A stretch of 49,648 bases of DNA from an uncultured Olsenella sp. (GCA_900314535.1 OMVT01000016.1:1-49648); one strand, 5' to 3'; positions 17,816 to 26,910 are shown, counted from the first letter of the stretch. Translations and numbers: made by a program. Notes: a model not told the origin generated them from the letters alone.

Positions 17816-20290
17816 CTACTTCTTGGCCTTGAGCCACGCCTGCTCGCCCTGCCAGACGACCGGGTGCTCCGGGCTTGACCAGTCGCCGAGCTTCGAGTTC
17901 GGGTGCGCATCGAGCGAAAGGTCGCCGAAGGCGCCTGCCTTATAGGAGCGCAGCGCCACAAGCGCAATCATCGCACCATTGTCGCCGCAGGCACGAAGGG
18001 GCGGCACCGTGACGCGCACGCCCATGCGCCCGAACGTCTTTTTGTAGGCCTCGCGCAGCTGCGGGTTCGCGGCGACGCCGCCGCCGACGCAGAAGTCGGA
18101 GACGCCCGTCTCCTCCACAGCCTGCTTTGCCTTTGCAACCTGCACGTCGATGACGGCAGCCTCGAAGGAGGCAGCAAGATCGGGCAGGTTGATGGCGCGG
18201 CCTGCCTTGTTCTCGCCCTCGATGTAGGTGATGACGGAGGTCTTGAGGCCGGAGAGGCTGAAGGCATAGTCGCCCGAGTGCATCATCGCACGCGGGAAGT
18301 GGATGGCTCGGGGATTGCCCTCTGCCGCAAGGCGGCTGATGACAGGGCCGCCCGGATATCCCAGGCCCAAGGCCTTGGCAACCTTGTCGAAGGCCTCGCC
18401 CACGGCGTCGTCGATCGTCTGGCCGAGCACCTCATAATCTCCCCAGGCCTTCACGTGCACAAGCATCGTGTTGCCGCCGGAGACAAGGGAGGCCACGAAC
18501 GGAGGCTCCAAGTCGGGCGTCTCGAAGAGGTTTGCAAAGAGATGCCCTTCGAGGTGGTTCACGGGAATGATCGGCAGATGGCAGGCAGCGCAGAGGCCCT
18601 TCGCGAAGGCGACGCCGACGACAAGGGCTCCGACCAGGCCTGGTCCCGACGTCACGCCGACCGCAGCCAGATCTGACGGAGCAAGCGTATCTGCGCCGTA
18701 GTGCGCACCGGCCCGCGCCAGCGCCTCCTCGTAGACGCCGACCAAGGCCTCGACGTGCTTCCTGCTTGCAATCTCCGGCACGACGCCGCCGAAGCGGGAG
18801 TGGAAGTCGACAGATGTTGCCACGACGTTCGAGATGATCTGTCCCTCGTGGTCGATGACGGCCATGGCGGTCTCATCGCAGGAGGACTCGATCGAAAGGA
18901 TCAGAGGGGATGCGGCCTTGATGGCTGCTGCCACATCTTCCGTCCTCGGCGCGACCTGGATCGGCCACGGGCGGATCGATGCAGCCGGCACGGGCGCCTT
19001 CCCCATGCCTTCGGGGTCTGCTGCAAGCGGGAGCGCCACCTTCAGGATCAGTGCTGCCGTATCAGGCCCATAGTAGCCAGGACGCCTGCCTGCCTCCTTG
19101 AAGCCAAGCTTCGCATAGCAGGCACGAGCTGCCTCATTTGCCTCGTCGACCTCGAGCGATGCGGTCTCGGCGCCGAGCATCTCGCCGTCGTAGACGACAC
19201 GCGACACCAGACGCGACGCGATGCCTTCATGGCGACGATCCTTCGCTACCGCCACATCCTCGATCTCGAAGTCGGCACCGGCAAGCACGCCTCCGGCATA
19301 GCCGATGATCTTCTCCTGGTCATGGGCCACCCACCAGCTCCTGCCAGGCTGCGAGATCTCCTCGAAGAAGGCATGCTCGCTCCAGGGCGTGTGGGAAGAT
19401 CCGCCAAAGATCTCTGCCTCGAGTGCCGCCACAGCGCCGCAGTCGTTTACTGTCATCGGACGCAGCTGCGTATGGATGGAGCCGAGCATATCGTCGACGC
19501 CCGTGATATCCACGGATGCCGGCTTCTTGAGGCCGAGCCGCTTGCGCTCGTTCTCCTCTGCATCGGAAAGCCTCGTATAGAGCGGAAGCACGAGGGCAGG
19601 ATCGCCGTCGCCGCGGGCGGCACCTTCCGCCGCTGCTGCCGAGATGAGCCCCTCCCCCGTCGGGAACCAGAGTGCCTCGTCGACGAAGCGGGCAAATCCT
19701 GCCTTCTCGAAGAGGCCCTTGTACTTGATGAGGCCGTTTCCTGTGAGCTGAAGCTCGTCCTTGCCAGCAAGCCCTGCCCAGGCGTCTGCTGCCGCATCGG
19801 CCTTGAGGACGGTCTCGCGCACGAACGTGCGCTTCACGCCTGCCTCGGTAAGCTCATAGATGCCGGGATATACCTCGTGGCGCATCGCGTCGTTCACGAC
19901 GCCGAGCATGCCACGGACTCCTGCGTGCCAGGCAGCCCAGGCTGTCGCATCGAGCGTCGAGGCACCCCAGAGGGCGCATCCAAGCCCCGAAGCGATGCCC
20001 TTGGCCGTGGCGATGCCGATGCGGACGCCCGTGAAGGAGCCAGGACCGCGTCCGACGATCACAGCGCCGACATCTTCCATCGCAGTGCCTGCCTCGGCCA
20101 GGACATCGAGCAGGGTCTGTGCCAGCTCGACATTGGCCTGGCGGCGGCACATATGGTCACCGGCTGCAAGAAGCTGGGCCTGAGGCGTCTTCCCCGGCTC
20201 CTCCTTCCAGGCAGCCGCTGCTGCGGCGAGCATGTCCGTCGATGTATCGAGCGCCAGCACAAGGCGCCCTTCTGTCTTCTCGTACCTCAT
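17816..20290 (-). CDS. Fused TsaB-RimI-TsaD: t6A tRNA modification scaffold, N-acetyltransferase and threonylcarbamoyl transferase
   Basis: 824 residues, three enzymes in one chain. Residues 9-255 are TsaB (GRGPGSFTGVR near 80-90). Residues 285-427 are a GNAT acetyltransferase of the RimI type (acetyl-CoA loop RRHEGIASR at 352-360), which acetylates the N-terminus of ribosomal protein S18 in other bacteria. Residues 472-824 are TsaD, with iron-binding His579 and His583 in NHLEGH, SGGNTML and the late ACGDNGAM. TsaD with TsaB and TsaE makes N6-threonylcarbamoyl-adenosine at A37 of ANN-decoding tRNAs. There is no stop or frameshift at the joints, and linkers near 256-284 and 428-470 are present. 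tsaE lies just upstream. ATG 20290 has a weak AGAGAG ribosome site. Confidence 0.96.
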   Translation of the reverse strand: MRYEKTEGRLVLALDTSTDMLAAAAAAWKEEPGKTPQAQLLAAGDHMCRRQANVELAQTLLDVLAEAGTAMEDVGAVIVGRGPGSFTGVRIGIATAKGIASGLGCALWGASTLDATAWAAWHAGVRGMLGVVNDAMRHEVYPGIYELTEAGVKRTFVRETVLKADAAADAWAGLAGKDELQLTGNGLIKYKGLFEKAGFARFVDEALWFPTGEGLISAAAAEGAARGDGDPALVLPLYTRLSDAEENERKRLGLKKPASVDITGVDDMLGSIHTQLRPMTVNDCGAVAALEAEIFGGSSHTPWSEHAFFEEISQPGRSWWVAHDQEKIIGYAGGVLAGADFEIEDVAVAKDRRHEGIASRLVSRVVYDGEMLGAETASLEVDEANEAARACYAKLGFKEAGRRPGYYGPDTAALILKVALPLAADPEGMGKAPVPAASIRPWPIQVAPRTEDVAAAIKAASPLILSIESSCDETAMAVIDHEGQIISNVVATSVDFHSRFGGVVPEIASRKHVEALVGVYEEALARAGAHYGADTLAPSDLAAVGVTSGPGLVGALVVGVAFAKGLCAACHLPIIPVNHLEGHLFANLFETPDLEPPFVASLVSGGNTMLVHVKAWGDYEVLGQTIDDAVGEAFDKVAKALGLGYPGGPVISRLAAEGNPRAIHFPRAMMHSGDYAFSLSGLKTSVITYIEGENKAGRAINLPDLAASFEAAVIDVQVAKAKQAVEETGVSDFCVGGGVAANPQLREAYKKTFGRMGVRVTVPPLRACGDNGAMIALVALRSYKAGAFGDLSLDAHPNSKLGDWSSPEHPVVWQGEQAWLKAKK

Positions 20291-20314
20291 GAAGAAGCTC
20301 TCTTCTGTCTCGTT

Positions 20315-20833
20315 CTATTCTGTGCGGGCACAGGCATCTTGAAGCTCGCTCACGAGCTCCTCTGCACGCGTGCCATGCGGCGTAAATGTGATGCGCCTTG
20401 GAGGCTCCACGCCCTCTGCCACCTCGTCGTCGAGGCGCTCTATCGTCACATCGAGCCTCTCGTCGCCGAGTTCGCCCTCGAACTGCTCGCCCCATTCGAT
20501 GAGGCAGGGACCGTCGCCCCCGAGCACATCGAAGAGGCCCGTATCCTCGAGCTCGTCTGCATCATCCAGGCGGTAGAGGTCGAAGTGGTAGAGCGGAAGC
20601 TCTTTCCCCTCGTAGACCATCTCGATCGTGAAGGTCGGGCTCGTAACATCGTCCTCAATCCCCATGCCCCGGGCTACGCCCTTCGTGAGCTGGGTCTTGC
20701 CGGCGCCGAGGTCTCCCGTGAGCACAAGCACGTCTCCCGCCCGGAGCAGATGTCCGAGCGCCTCGCCCAGCCCCTGGGTCTCCTCGGCAGAGGCGCTCTT
20801 ATAGGTCTTCTCATCTATCGTCTGAGGCAGCAT
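20315..20833 (-). CDS. tsaE: tRNA threonylcarbamoyladenosine biosynthesis ATPase TsaE
   Basis: 172 residues. The P-loop is GDLGAGKTQLTKG near residue 36, followed by the family motifs TSPTFTIEMVY and YHFDLYRL; Trp in IEWGEQF is the other conserved feature. It hydrolyses ATP to reset the TsaB-TsaD complex in t6A synthesis. ATG 20833 with GGAAGGGG upstream is chosen over an in-frame start inside the preceding gene. It begins 2 bases after the glycosylase stop and ends 24 bases before the TsaB-RimI-TsaD gene. Confidence 0.95.
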   Translation of the reverse strand: MLPQTIDEKTYKSASAEETQGLGEALGHLLRAGDVLVLTGDLGAGKTQLTKGVARGMGIEDDVTSPTFTIEMVYEGKELPLYHFDLYRLDDADELEDTGLFDVLGGDGPCLIEWGEQFEGELGDERLDVTIERLDDEVAEGVEPPRRITFTPHGTRAEELVSELQDACARTE

Positions 20834-20835
20834 CG

Positions 20836-21468
20836 CTAGCCCCTTCCTGTTTCCTGCTTCTCGGAGCTTGCCGGATGCTCGCGCAGCCACTGTCCGAGAT
20901 AGGCGAAATCCTCGTCGAGATACTGCTGCCACTCGCGGTGGTAGAGCGCCGCTGCCGGATGGAAGACCGGCAGCACGTTGAAGTGCCCGGTCTGATGCAT
21001 GCGGCCACGGAGGCTCGATATGCCTTCCTCGGTCCTGAGCACGAAATGCGCAGCGAAATTGCCGAGGCAGACGATCACATCAGGCCAGATCGAACGGATC
21101 TGCTCGCGCAGGAACGGCGAGCAGGCGACGATCTCTTCCGGCTTCGGATTGCGGTTCGAAGGCGGCCTGCATTTGAGGACATTGGCGATATAGACGTCCT
21201 CGCGCCTGAGCCCTGCCAGAGAGAGCAGGTCGTCGAGGTTGTGTCCGGCAGCGCCGACGAACGGCTCTCCCTGGAGGTCCTCATTCCTGCCAGGGGCCTC
21301 GCCTATGAACATGACGCGGGCATTGGGATTGCCGACACCGAAGACGATGTTCGTCCTCGTCTGGCCCAAGGGGCACCGCTCGCAGTCTCCGAGCACGGCC
21401 TCGATCTCCTCGAGCCGCACCTCGCGGGGCTTCTGATGCTCATGCCCCGGAATCTGCATGATTGCCAT
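20836..21468 (-). CDS. Uracil-DNA glycosylase, family 4 (Fe-S type)
   Basis: 210 residues from ATG 21468, which has GGGGAG 6 bases upstream. It removes uracil from DNA at the start of base-excision repair. Family-4 features are the GEAPGRNED active-site motif, the C-terminal VFHPAAAL motif with its His, and four Cys for a 4Fe-4S cluster: CERC at the N-terminus, KCRPPSN and ACSPF. An alternative ATG at 21546 overlaps the alr stop by 8 bases and would add a 26-residue basic tail, but its ribosome site is weak. It sits between alr and tsaE in the operon. Confidence 0.93.
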   Translation of the reverse strand: MAIMQIPGHEHQKPREVRLEEIEAVLGDCERCPLGQTRTNIVFGVGNPNARVMFIGEAPGRNEDLQGEPFVGAAGHNLDDLLSLAGLRREDVYIANVLKCRPPSNRNPKPEEIVACSPFLREQIRSIWPDVIVCLGNFAAHFVLRTEEGISSLRGRMHQTGHFNVLPVFHPAAALYHREWQQYLDEDFAYLGQWLREHPASSEKQETGRG

Positions 21469-21538
21469 CCTGCTCTCCCCATCCAAAAGGCTGGGACGCG
21501 GCTTCTTCGCACGGGTGCGCCGTGCCTGGGGCCGTGCC

Positions 21539-22699
21539 TCAGACATACAGCTTTTCCAGACGCAGGCCGAAGTCGCAGGTGACCTCGTAGTTGATCGTGT
21601 GGCGCCTGTCTGCCATCTCGTCTGCCGTAATCTCTTCCTGGCCGTCGCGGCCAAGCACGGTCACGACGTCGCCTTCCGAGAGCGGCACGGCATTGCCGAG
21701 CGTATGGGCGCCCGGCGCGTCTGCTGCGAACATGAACTGGTCCATGCAGATCTTGCCGACCTGCGCACAGCGCTTCCCATGCACGAGCACGTCCATGTTG
21801 TTCGAGAGCAGGCGCGAGAGGCCATCGGCGTAGCCGATGTTCACGGTTGCGATCTGCGTACCCTTGTACGGGACGCGGTAGGTCATGCCGTAGCCGACGC
21901 CCTCGCCGACCTCAGGCATCGTGACGCGCGTGATGCGGGCCTTCACGGACATGACCGGCTCGAGCGAGATGTAGGGTGCCGTCGACTCTGCCGGCTGCAT
22001 GCCGTAGAGGCCGACGCCGACACGGCACATGTCCATCTGCAGTTCCTTGTGGAGGATCGTGCCGGGCGTATTGTCGCAGTGCACAAGGCCGCAGGAGAAG
22101 CCTGCTGCCTTGAGTGCATGCACGGTATCGGAGAACCTGCGTGCCTGGAGCACGAAGTCCCAGTCATCCGGCACATCGGCCGTGGCGAAGTGCGTGAACG
22201 TGCCTGCGCACTCAAGGCCGCGATGGAAGTCGATCGAGCGGCGGAACTCGACGGCATCCTCGGGACGCACGCCGATGCGGTTCATGCCGGAATCGATCGC
22301 GAGGTGGTACTTGCCTGTCTTGCCAGCAGCAGCTGCTGCCTCGCCAAAGGCAAGCGCGAAATCGGAGGTATAGACAGAGGGCATGATATCGTAGCCGACA
22401 AGCGTGTCCACGGCCGTCACCGGGGGCTGCGCAAGCATGAGGATGGGCTCCTCGATGCCGGCACGCCTGAGCTCGACGCCTTCCTTCACGGTCGCGACGG
22501 CGAACTGCTGGGCTCCTGCCTTTGCCATCTCCTTCGCGCACCTCACGGCACCGTGGCCATAGGCATCGGCCTTCACGACGCACATCATGCGCACGCGCGG
22601 GTCTATCTGGGCGCGGAAGGCACGGACATTCTTCTTGAGGGCCGAAAGGTCGATCTCGACCCAGGCCCACCGGTCATCGGGACACGCAATCTCTGTCAT
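21539..22699 (-). CDS. alr: Alanine racemase
   Basis: 386 residues. It interconverts L- and D-alanine to supply D-Ala for peptidoglycan, using PLP. The PLP lysine is Lys43 in VVKADAYGHG, and the catalytic Tyr is in the GYGMTYRV segment of the C-terminal beta domain; the TIM-barrel and beta-domain lengths are normal. ATG 22699 overlaps the stop of the upstream nnr gene by 4 bases (ATGA), so translation is coupled. The nnr-alr order is common in actinobacteria. Confidence 0.96.
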   Translation of the reverse strand: MTEIACPDDRWAWVEIDLSALKKNVRAFRAQIDPRVRMMCVVKADAYGHGAVRCAKEMAKAGAQQFAVATVKEGVELRRAGIEEPILMLAQPPVTAVDTLVGYDIMPSVYTSDFALAFGEAAAAAGKTGKYHLAIDSGMNRIGVRPEDAVEFRRSIDFHRGLECAGTFTHFATADVPDDWDFVLQARRFSDTVHALKAAGFSCGLVHCDNTPGTILHKELQMDMCRVGVGLYGMQPAESTAPYISLEPVMSVKARITRVTMPEVGEGVGYGMTYRVPYKGTQIATVNIGYADGLSRLLSNNMDVLVHGKRCAQVGKICMDQFMFAADAPGAHTLGNAVPLSEGDVVTVLGRDGQEEITADEMADRRHTINYEVTCDFGLRLEKLYV

Positions 22700-24327
22700 A
22701 GCGAAGGCTCCTGGTCCTCGGCGGCACCAGCGACAAGCGAGGAGACATGGTCCTCGAGCTCGTCGACAGCCAGGCCGACTTCGTCTGCAATATCTCCTGC
22801 CATCACGCCGCGGCTGCCATAGCGCTTTGCGGCACGGCTGCCGGCAACGGCGTGGATCTCGCAGCCAAATGCTGCGATAAGGGGCAGATCCTCGATGTCA
22901 TCCGGCATGCGGGCAAGAAGCGCGCAGATGATGCCGCCAAGCACATCGCCCGAGCCTGCCGTTGCAAGGCTTGCTGTGCCCGGCTCAGGCAGAAGCGCTG
23001 CCTCGACGCCGACACAGGCTGTCGCTGTGCCCTTTGCGACGACGCAGAGCTCAGATCCGCCATCTGCCCAGACGATGCGGCGTGCCGCCTCGAGGGCAGC
23101 AGTCAGCGAGTCAGGCGGCGTATCGGCAAGGCCGACGAGGCGTCCGAGCTCGCGGCAGTGCGGCGTGAGCACAAGCGGGGCGTCTCGCCTCGTGACCTCC
23201 GGGAACTCATCGAGATGCCCATTCGTGAGGCGTGCGAGGCAGTTGAGGCCGTCGGCGTCGACGACAAGCGGCGCCTTGGAATTGATGAGGGCGGAGACGA
23301 CCGCAACCGTGCCGCCCGTGACACGCATGCCAGGGCCCACGAGCGTGGCAGAGCTGCGCTCTGCGAGCTTCAGGATCACCGGGCGTGCTGCTGCGGAGAA
23401 TGTGCCATCCTGCTCTGCTGCAACGCCGACGACCGGAACCTCGGGGAGCTGCATCTGGATCAGGGGCGCGATCGTCACCGGCACGGCAAGCGTCACGTAG
23501 CCAGCACCGGCGCGGGCTGCTGCCTTTGCTGCCATGACGGCAGCACCGGGATAGCGGGAAGATCCTGCAACCACAAGTACGGATCCCCTGCTGTATTTGT
23601 CCACATTGTTCGTATGGGGGGCAACGACATCTGCGTAGTCGGCGGGCTCGACACGCCAGGCCGTGGGGTCGTTGTCGAGAACCGTGCGCTCTGTCTGCTC
23701 TGCGAGCGGCGCCACGATGATGCCGCCTGTGACATCCCTTCCCTCATCGGAGATGAGGCCCGGCTTGAGGCACAGCATCGTCACGGTCTCGTCTGCCACG
23801 ATGCAGGCGCCGGGTGCATGCCCGGTCTGTGCAGAGAGGCCAGATGGCACATCAATCGAGACGACTGGCACGCCGGCGGCGTTCACGGTGTCGATCCAGA
23901 TATCGAAAGGCGGCTTCGGCTCCCCGTGGAAGCCCGTGCCGAGCATGGCATCAAGGACAAGGTCGGACGAGGAGAGGATCTCCATGAGGTCCTCGCGCGG
24001 AGGCCCGACGACAATCTCGACGCCGGCATCTTCTGCGCTCTTAGCAACGAGGCGGGCAAGATCGCTCTTGATCTCTTCGGGCTCGACAGGAGAGACGACC
24101 GTCACGCTGTAGCCATGGCTCTGGAGCACCTGCGATGCCACCCAGCCGTCCCCGCCATTGTTGCCGAAGCCGACAAGGATCGCGACCGCATGGACGTCTT
24201 CGAGACGCATGACCTCTTCGGCAGCGGCTCCTCCCGCACGGCGCATGAGCTCCGATATGCTCACGCCCTGTTCCGAAAGCCCATTCTCGACGGCCTTCAC
24301 GTCCTCCACGTTCAGGACTGGTTGCAC
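22696..24327 (-). CDS. nnr: Bifunctional NAD(P)H-hydrate epimerase / ADP-dependent dehydratase
   Basis: 543 residues. The enzyme repairs damaged NADHX and NADPHX. The YjeF N-terminal epimerase domain (about 5-215) has GFGNNGGDGWVAS near residue 55. The C-terminal ribokinase-like dehydratase domain (about 235-530) has VLTPHCRELGRL and the nucleotide motif TAGSGDVLGG. The GTG at 24327 is preferred, with AGGAGG 6 bases upstream; an in-frame ATG 15 codons earlier would place that ribosome site inside the coding region. It is followed directly by alr and preceded by acpS after a 65-base gap. Confidence 0.95.
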   Translation of the reverse strand: MQPVLNVEDVKAVENGLSEQGVSISELMRRAGGAAAEEVMRLEDVHAVAILVGFGNNGGDGWVASQVLQSHGYSVTVVSPVEPEEIKSDLARLVAKSAEDAGVEIVVGPPREDLMEILSSSDLVLDAMLGTGFHGEPKPPFDIWIDTVNAAGVPVVSIDVPSGLSAQTGHAPGACIVADETVTMLCLKPGLISDEGRDVTGGIIVAPLAEQTERTVLDNDPTAWRVEPADYADVVAPHTNNVDKYSRGSVLVVAGSSRYPGAAVMAAKAAARAGAGYVTLAVPVTIAPLIQMQLPEVPVVGVAAEQDGTFSAAARPVILKLAERSSATLVGPGMRVTGGTVAVVSALINSKAPLVVDADGLNCLARLTNGHLDEFPEVTRRDAPLVLTPHCRELGRLVGLADTPPDSLTAALEAARRIVWADGGSELCVVAKGTATACVGVEAALLPEPGTASLATAGSGDVLGGIICALLARMPDDIEDLPLIAAFGCEIHAVAGSRAAKRYGSRGVMAGDIADEVGLAVDELEDHVSSLVAGAAEDQEPSL

Positions 24328-24392
24328 GATGATCCTCCTTAGCCCAGGCAAGGCGGGCGCCTCGCTGGTCAAAGATTTTAGTGCATATAGGC

Positions 24393-24923
24393 CTATCTGT
24401 CCTGAACCTTCGTCTCCTCGCCAGAATTGACAGCGCCTTGAGCCTCCACAGCGTCGAGCTCATCGAGGACGCTTCTGGCCTTCCTGAAGGATTCCGCAAG
24501 ATCGCGCTGCGGATCGGGCGTCTCCTCCTTCTTGGGACGCACGGCCTCGGTCACAGCCACGGCATTCGCAACAGCAAGCTCGCGCGTGAACGAGAGCGAG
24601 AGCGCGACCTCCTGAATGCCCTGCTTCTCTGCGATCTCCTTGGCACGTCCAGCAAGGACGCACTTCGGACGCCCCGCTGCATCGCGTGCGACCGAAACGT
24701 CCGCATATCCTATGCCCTGGGAAAAACCAGTTCCCAGGGCCTTGAGCACAGCCTCGCGTGCGGCGAAGCGTGCGGCATAGTGCTCGGCAGGGCGGGCCGA
24801 CGAGTCGCAGTAGTCGCGCTCTTCCTTCGTGAAGAGCCTTGTCCTCATGGACGGCGTGCGCTCGAGCGCCCGTGCCATCCTCGGAATCTCTACGATATCG
24901 ACGCCGATCCCCGCCAGTGCCAT
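24393..24923 (-). CDS. acpS: Holo-[acyl-carrier-protein] synthase with C-terminal extension
   Basis: 176 residues. It transfers 4'-phosphopantetheine from CoA to the serine of acyl carrier protein. The magnesium-binding Asp is in GIGVDIVEI (residues 5-13) and the conserved Glu in RFAAREAVLKALG (about 52-64). The usual AcpS ends near residue 125; here about 50 more residues follow, rich in Lys, Glu and Asp, predicted helical and perhaps disordered. The ATG at 24923 is 4 bases after the glmS stop, so it is in the same operon. Confidence 0.93.
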   Translation of the reverse strand: MALAGIGVDIVEIPRMARALERTPSMRTRLFTKEERDYCDSSARPAEHYAARFAAREAVLKALGTGFSQGIGYADVSVARDAAGRPKCVLAGRAKEIAEKQGIQEVALSLSFTRELAVANAVAVTEAVRPKKEETPDPQRDLAESFRKARSVLDELDAVEAQGAVNSGEETKVQDR

Positions 24924-24927
24924 ATGC

Positions 24928-26778
24928 CTACTCCACTGTCACCGATTTTGCCAGGTTGCGCGGCTTGTCCACATCGCAGCCGCGATCGAGCGCGACATAG
25001 CGGGCAAGCATCTGCAGGTGCACGACAGCAACGAGCGGTACGAGGAACTCCTCGGGCACCGGAGGCACCCAGAGCACGTTCGAGCACAGCGGCACGACGT
25101 CCTCGTCGCCGTCTGTCGCGACCCCTATTACAGTAGCACCGCGGGCGATGCATTCCTGGATATTGGATATGGTCTTGTCGTGGACATGGTCGGCAGGCAC
25201 GATCGCGACGACCGGGAAGCCGGGCTCGAGAAGGGCGATCGGGCCATGCTTCATCTCTCCTGCCGCGTAGGCCTCGGCGTGGAGGTAGCTGATCTCCTTG
25301 AGCTTCAGGGCTCCTTCTGCGGCGGTCGTGGAGTTCACGCCACGGCCCAGGAAGAGGGCCGAGTGGGCGCGTCTGAAGACGCGGGCGGCTTCCTTGTCCT
25401 GCCAGCTGCGCTTGAGCACGGTCTCCATGAGGCTGGGCACGCACTCGAGGTCGTGGAACTTCTTCTCGACCTCTTCTGCCGTGAGGGCGCCCCGTGCCTG
25501 TGCAAGGCGAAGTGCCAGGAAGGCCGCACCCACCATCTGTGCCGTATAGGCCTTCGTCGAGGCGACGCAGACCTCAGGACCCGCCTGGATATAGAGCGTG
25601 CCGTCAGACTCGCGCGCAGCGGTCGAGCCCAGCACGTTCGTGATTGCAAAGATCTTGCAGCCAAGGCCCCTGAGCCGGCGCGCTGCCGTCAGGGTATCTG
25701 CCGTCTCGCCCGACTGGGTGATGATGACGCAGAGGGTATGGTCGGTCACGAGGACCGTGTCCTTGTAGTTGAGCTCGGAGGCCTGCTCGACGATGACCGG
25801 GATCTTTGCCCAGTTCTCGATGAAGTCGCGGGTGATGAGGCCGACATGGTAGGACGTGCCGCAGGCGACGACGTAGACCTTGTCGATCTGGGAGAGCTCC
25901 TCGCTCGTGAGCGTCAGCTCGTCGAGCTCGATGCCATGCTTGCCGAGACGGTCCTTGAGAAGGCGGCGGATTGCCTCAGGCTGCTCTGCGATCTCCTTTG
26001 CCATGAAGTCCGGGTATCCGCCAAGCGTGGCTGCAGAGGCATCCCAGTCGACCGCAAGCTTCGTCGGTTCGGGCACCGGCGTGCCCTCCGCATCGATCAC
26101 ATCGCAGGTGCCATCCTCGTGCAGGCGTGCAAGCTGCCCATCCTCGAGCTGGATGACCTCCTTCGCCTTGCCGGCAAGCGCCGTGATGTCAGAGGCCGCA
26201 TAGCAGCCATCAGGCGTCTCGGCGATGACAAGAGGAGAGCGGCGGCGTGCGCAGACAATCTCTCCCGGCGCCTCTGCCGAGATGACAGCAACCGCCCAGG
26301 AGCCTTCAAGGCGCGAGACGGCGATGCGGGTGGCCTCGAGGAGGTCATGCCCTGCAGGTCCTGCCAGGGACTCCTCGACGAGGTGCGCTATGACCTCGGA
26401 GTCGGTATCGCTCTTGAACTCATGGCCCGAAGCGATGAGCTGCGCCCTGAGCTCGCGGAAGTTCTCGATGATGCCGTTATGGACGATAGCGGTACGGCCA
26501 GTGCAGTCCACATGCGGATGGGCATTGCGGTCGGACGGTGCCCCGTGCGTTGCCCACCTTGTATGGGCAATGCCCGACGTGCCGACGAGATTTGCGCACT
26601 CTGTGCGCTGGGCGAGCGTCGCGACGCGTCCTGCGCACTTGACACCGTGGAGCTCTCCATCAGGAGAGAGCACTTCGACGCCTGCCGAATCGTATCCACG
26701 GTACTCGAGGGACGCGAGTCCCTTGAGGAGAAATGGTCTTGCCTGCTTGGTGCCGACGTAGCCGACGATGCCGCACAT
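24928..26778 (-). CDS. glmS: Glutamine-fructose-6-phosphate aminotransferase (isomerising)
   Basis: 616 residues. It makes glucosamine-6-phosphate, the first step to UDP-GlcNAc for peptidoglycan. Cys2 at the N-terminus (MCGIVGYVG) is the glutaminase nucleophile after Met removal; two SIS isomerase domains follow (about 285-430 and 460-600), with TQSGETADT as the sugar-phosphate loop, and the C-tail ends RNLAKSVTVE. ATG 26778 has AAGGAGG upstream. It leads the acpS-nnr-alr-udg-tsaE-tsaBD operon. A tandem 37-bp repeat upstream is the likely control region; no glmS ribozyme sequence is seen. Confidence 0.97.
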   Translation of the reverse strand: MCGIVGYVGTKQARPFLLKGLASLEYRGYDSAGVEVLSPDGELHGVKCAGRVATLAQRTECANLVGTSGIAHTRWATHGAPSDRNAHPHVDCTGRTAIVHNGIIENFRELRAQLIASGHEFKSDTDSEVIAHLVEESLAGPAGHDLLEATRIAVSRLEGSWAVAVISAEAPGEIVCARRRSPLVIAETPDGCYAASDITALAGKAKEVIQLEDGQLARLHEDGTCDVIDAEGTPVPEPTKLAVDWDASAATLGGYPDFMAKEIAEQPEAIRRLLKDRLGKHGIELDELTLTSEELSQIDKVYVVACGTSYHVGLITRDFIENWAKIPVIVEQASELNYKDTVLVTDHTLCVIITQSGETADTLTAARRLRGLGCKIFAITNVLGSTAARESDGTLYIQAGPEVCVASTKAYTAQMVGAAFLALRLAQARGALTAEEVEKKFHDLECVPSLMETVLKRSWQDKEAARVFRRAHSALFLGRGVNSTTAAEGALKLKEISYLHAEAYAAGEMKHGPIALLEPGFPVVAIVPADHVHDKTISNIQECIARGATVIGVATDGDEDVVPLCSNVLWVPPVPEEFLVPLVAVVHLQMLARYVALDRGCDVDKPRNLAKSVTVE

Positions 26779-26812
26779 GGAGAGCCTCCTTGCTGACAGT
26801 GCATGCTCATTT

Positions 26813-26910
26813 GGTATGAAGTCTAACTTGAAGACAGACCAATTCTAGCAGAGCAGCTGCTGCATTCCCATACGGTATGAAGCTTTCATGCAAGACATAC
26901 CAATTCTAGC
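26813..26910 (-). promoter_or_regulatory. Tandem 37-bp repeats upstream of glmS, NagR/DasR-like operators
   Basis: Two copies, 26813-26849 and 26874-26910, match at 27 or more of 37 positions and are 61 bp apart. Each begins GGTATGAAG, has a variable 9-base centre, then AAGACA and ACCAATTCTAGC. Read toward glmS each carries AATTGGTMTGTCTT, similar to the ATTGGTAT/ACTGGTCT half of NagR/DasR (GntR-family) operators that sense amino sugars; GGTATG-N16-CATACC in the right copy is a perfect dyad. The right copy overlaps the stop of the neighbouring pseudogene. Confidence 0.7.

Noticed and set aside
18701..20839. A 712-codon frame antisense to the TsaB-RimI-TsaD gene
   Set aside because: Cys/Arg-rich shadow of a gene with all catalytic motifs on the other strand.
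26779..26905. glmS ribozyme upstream of glmS
   Set aside because: No core ribozyme sequence is recognisable; the space is filled by the 37-bp repeats and is too short for the ribozyme fold.
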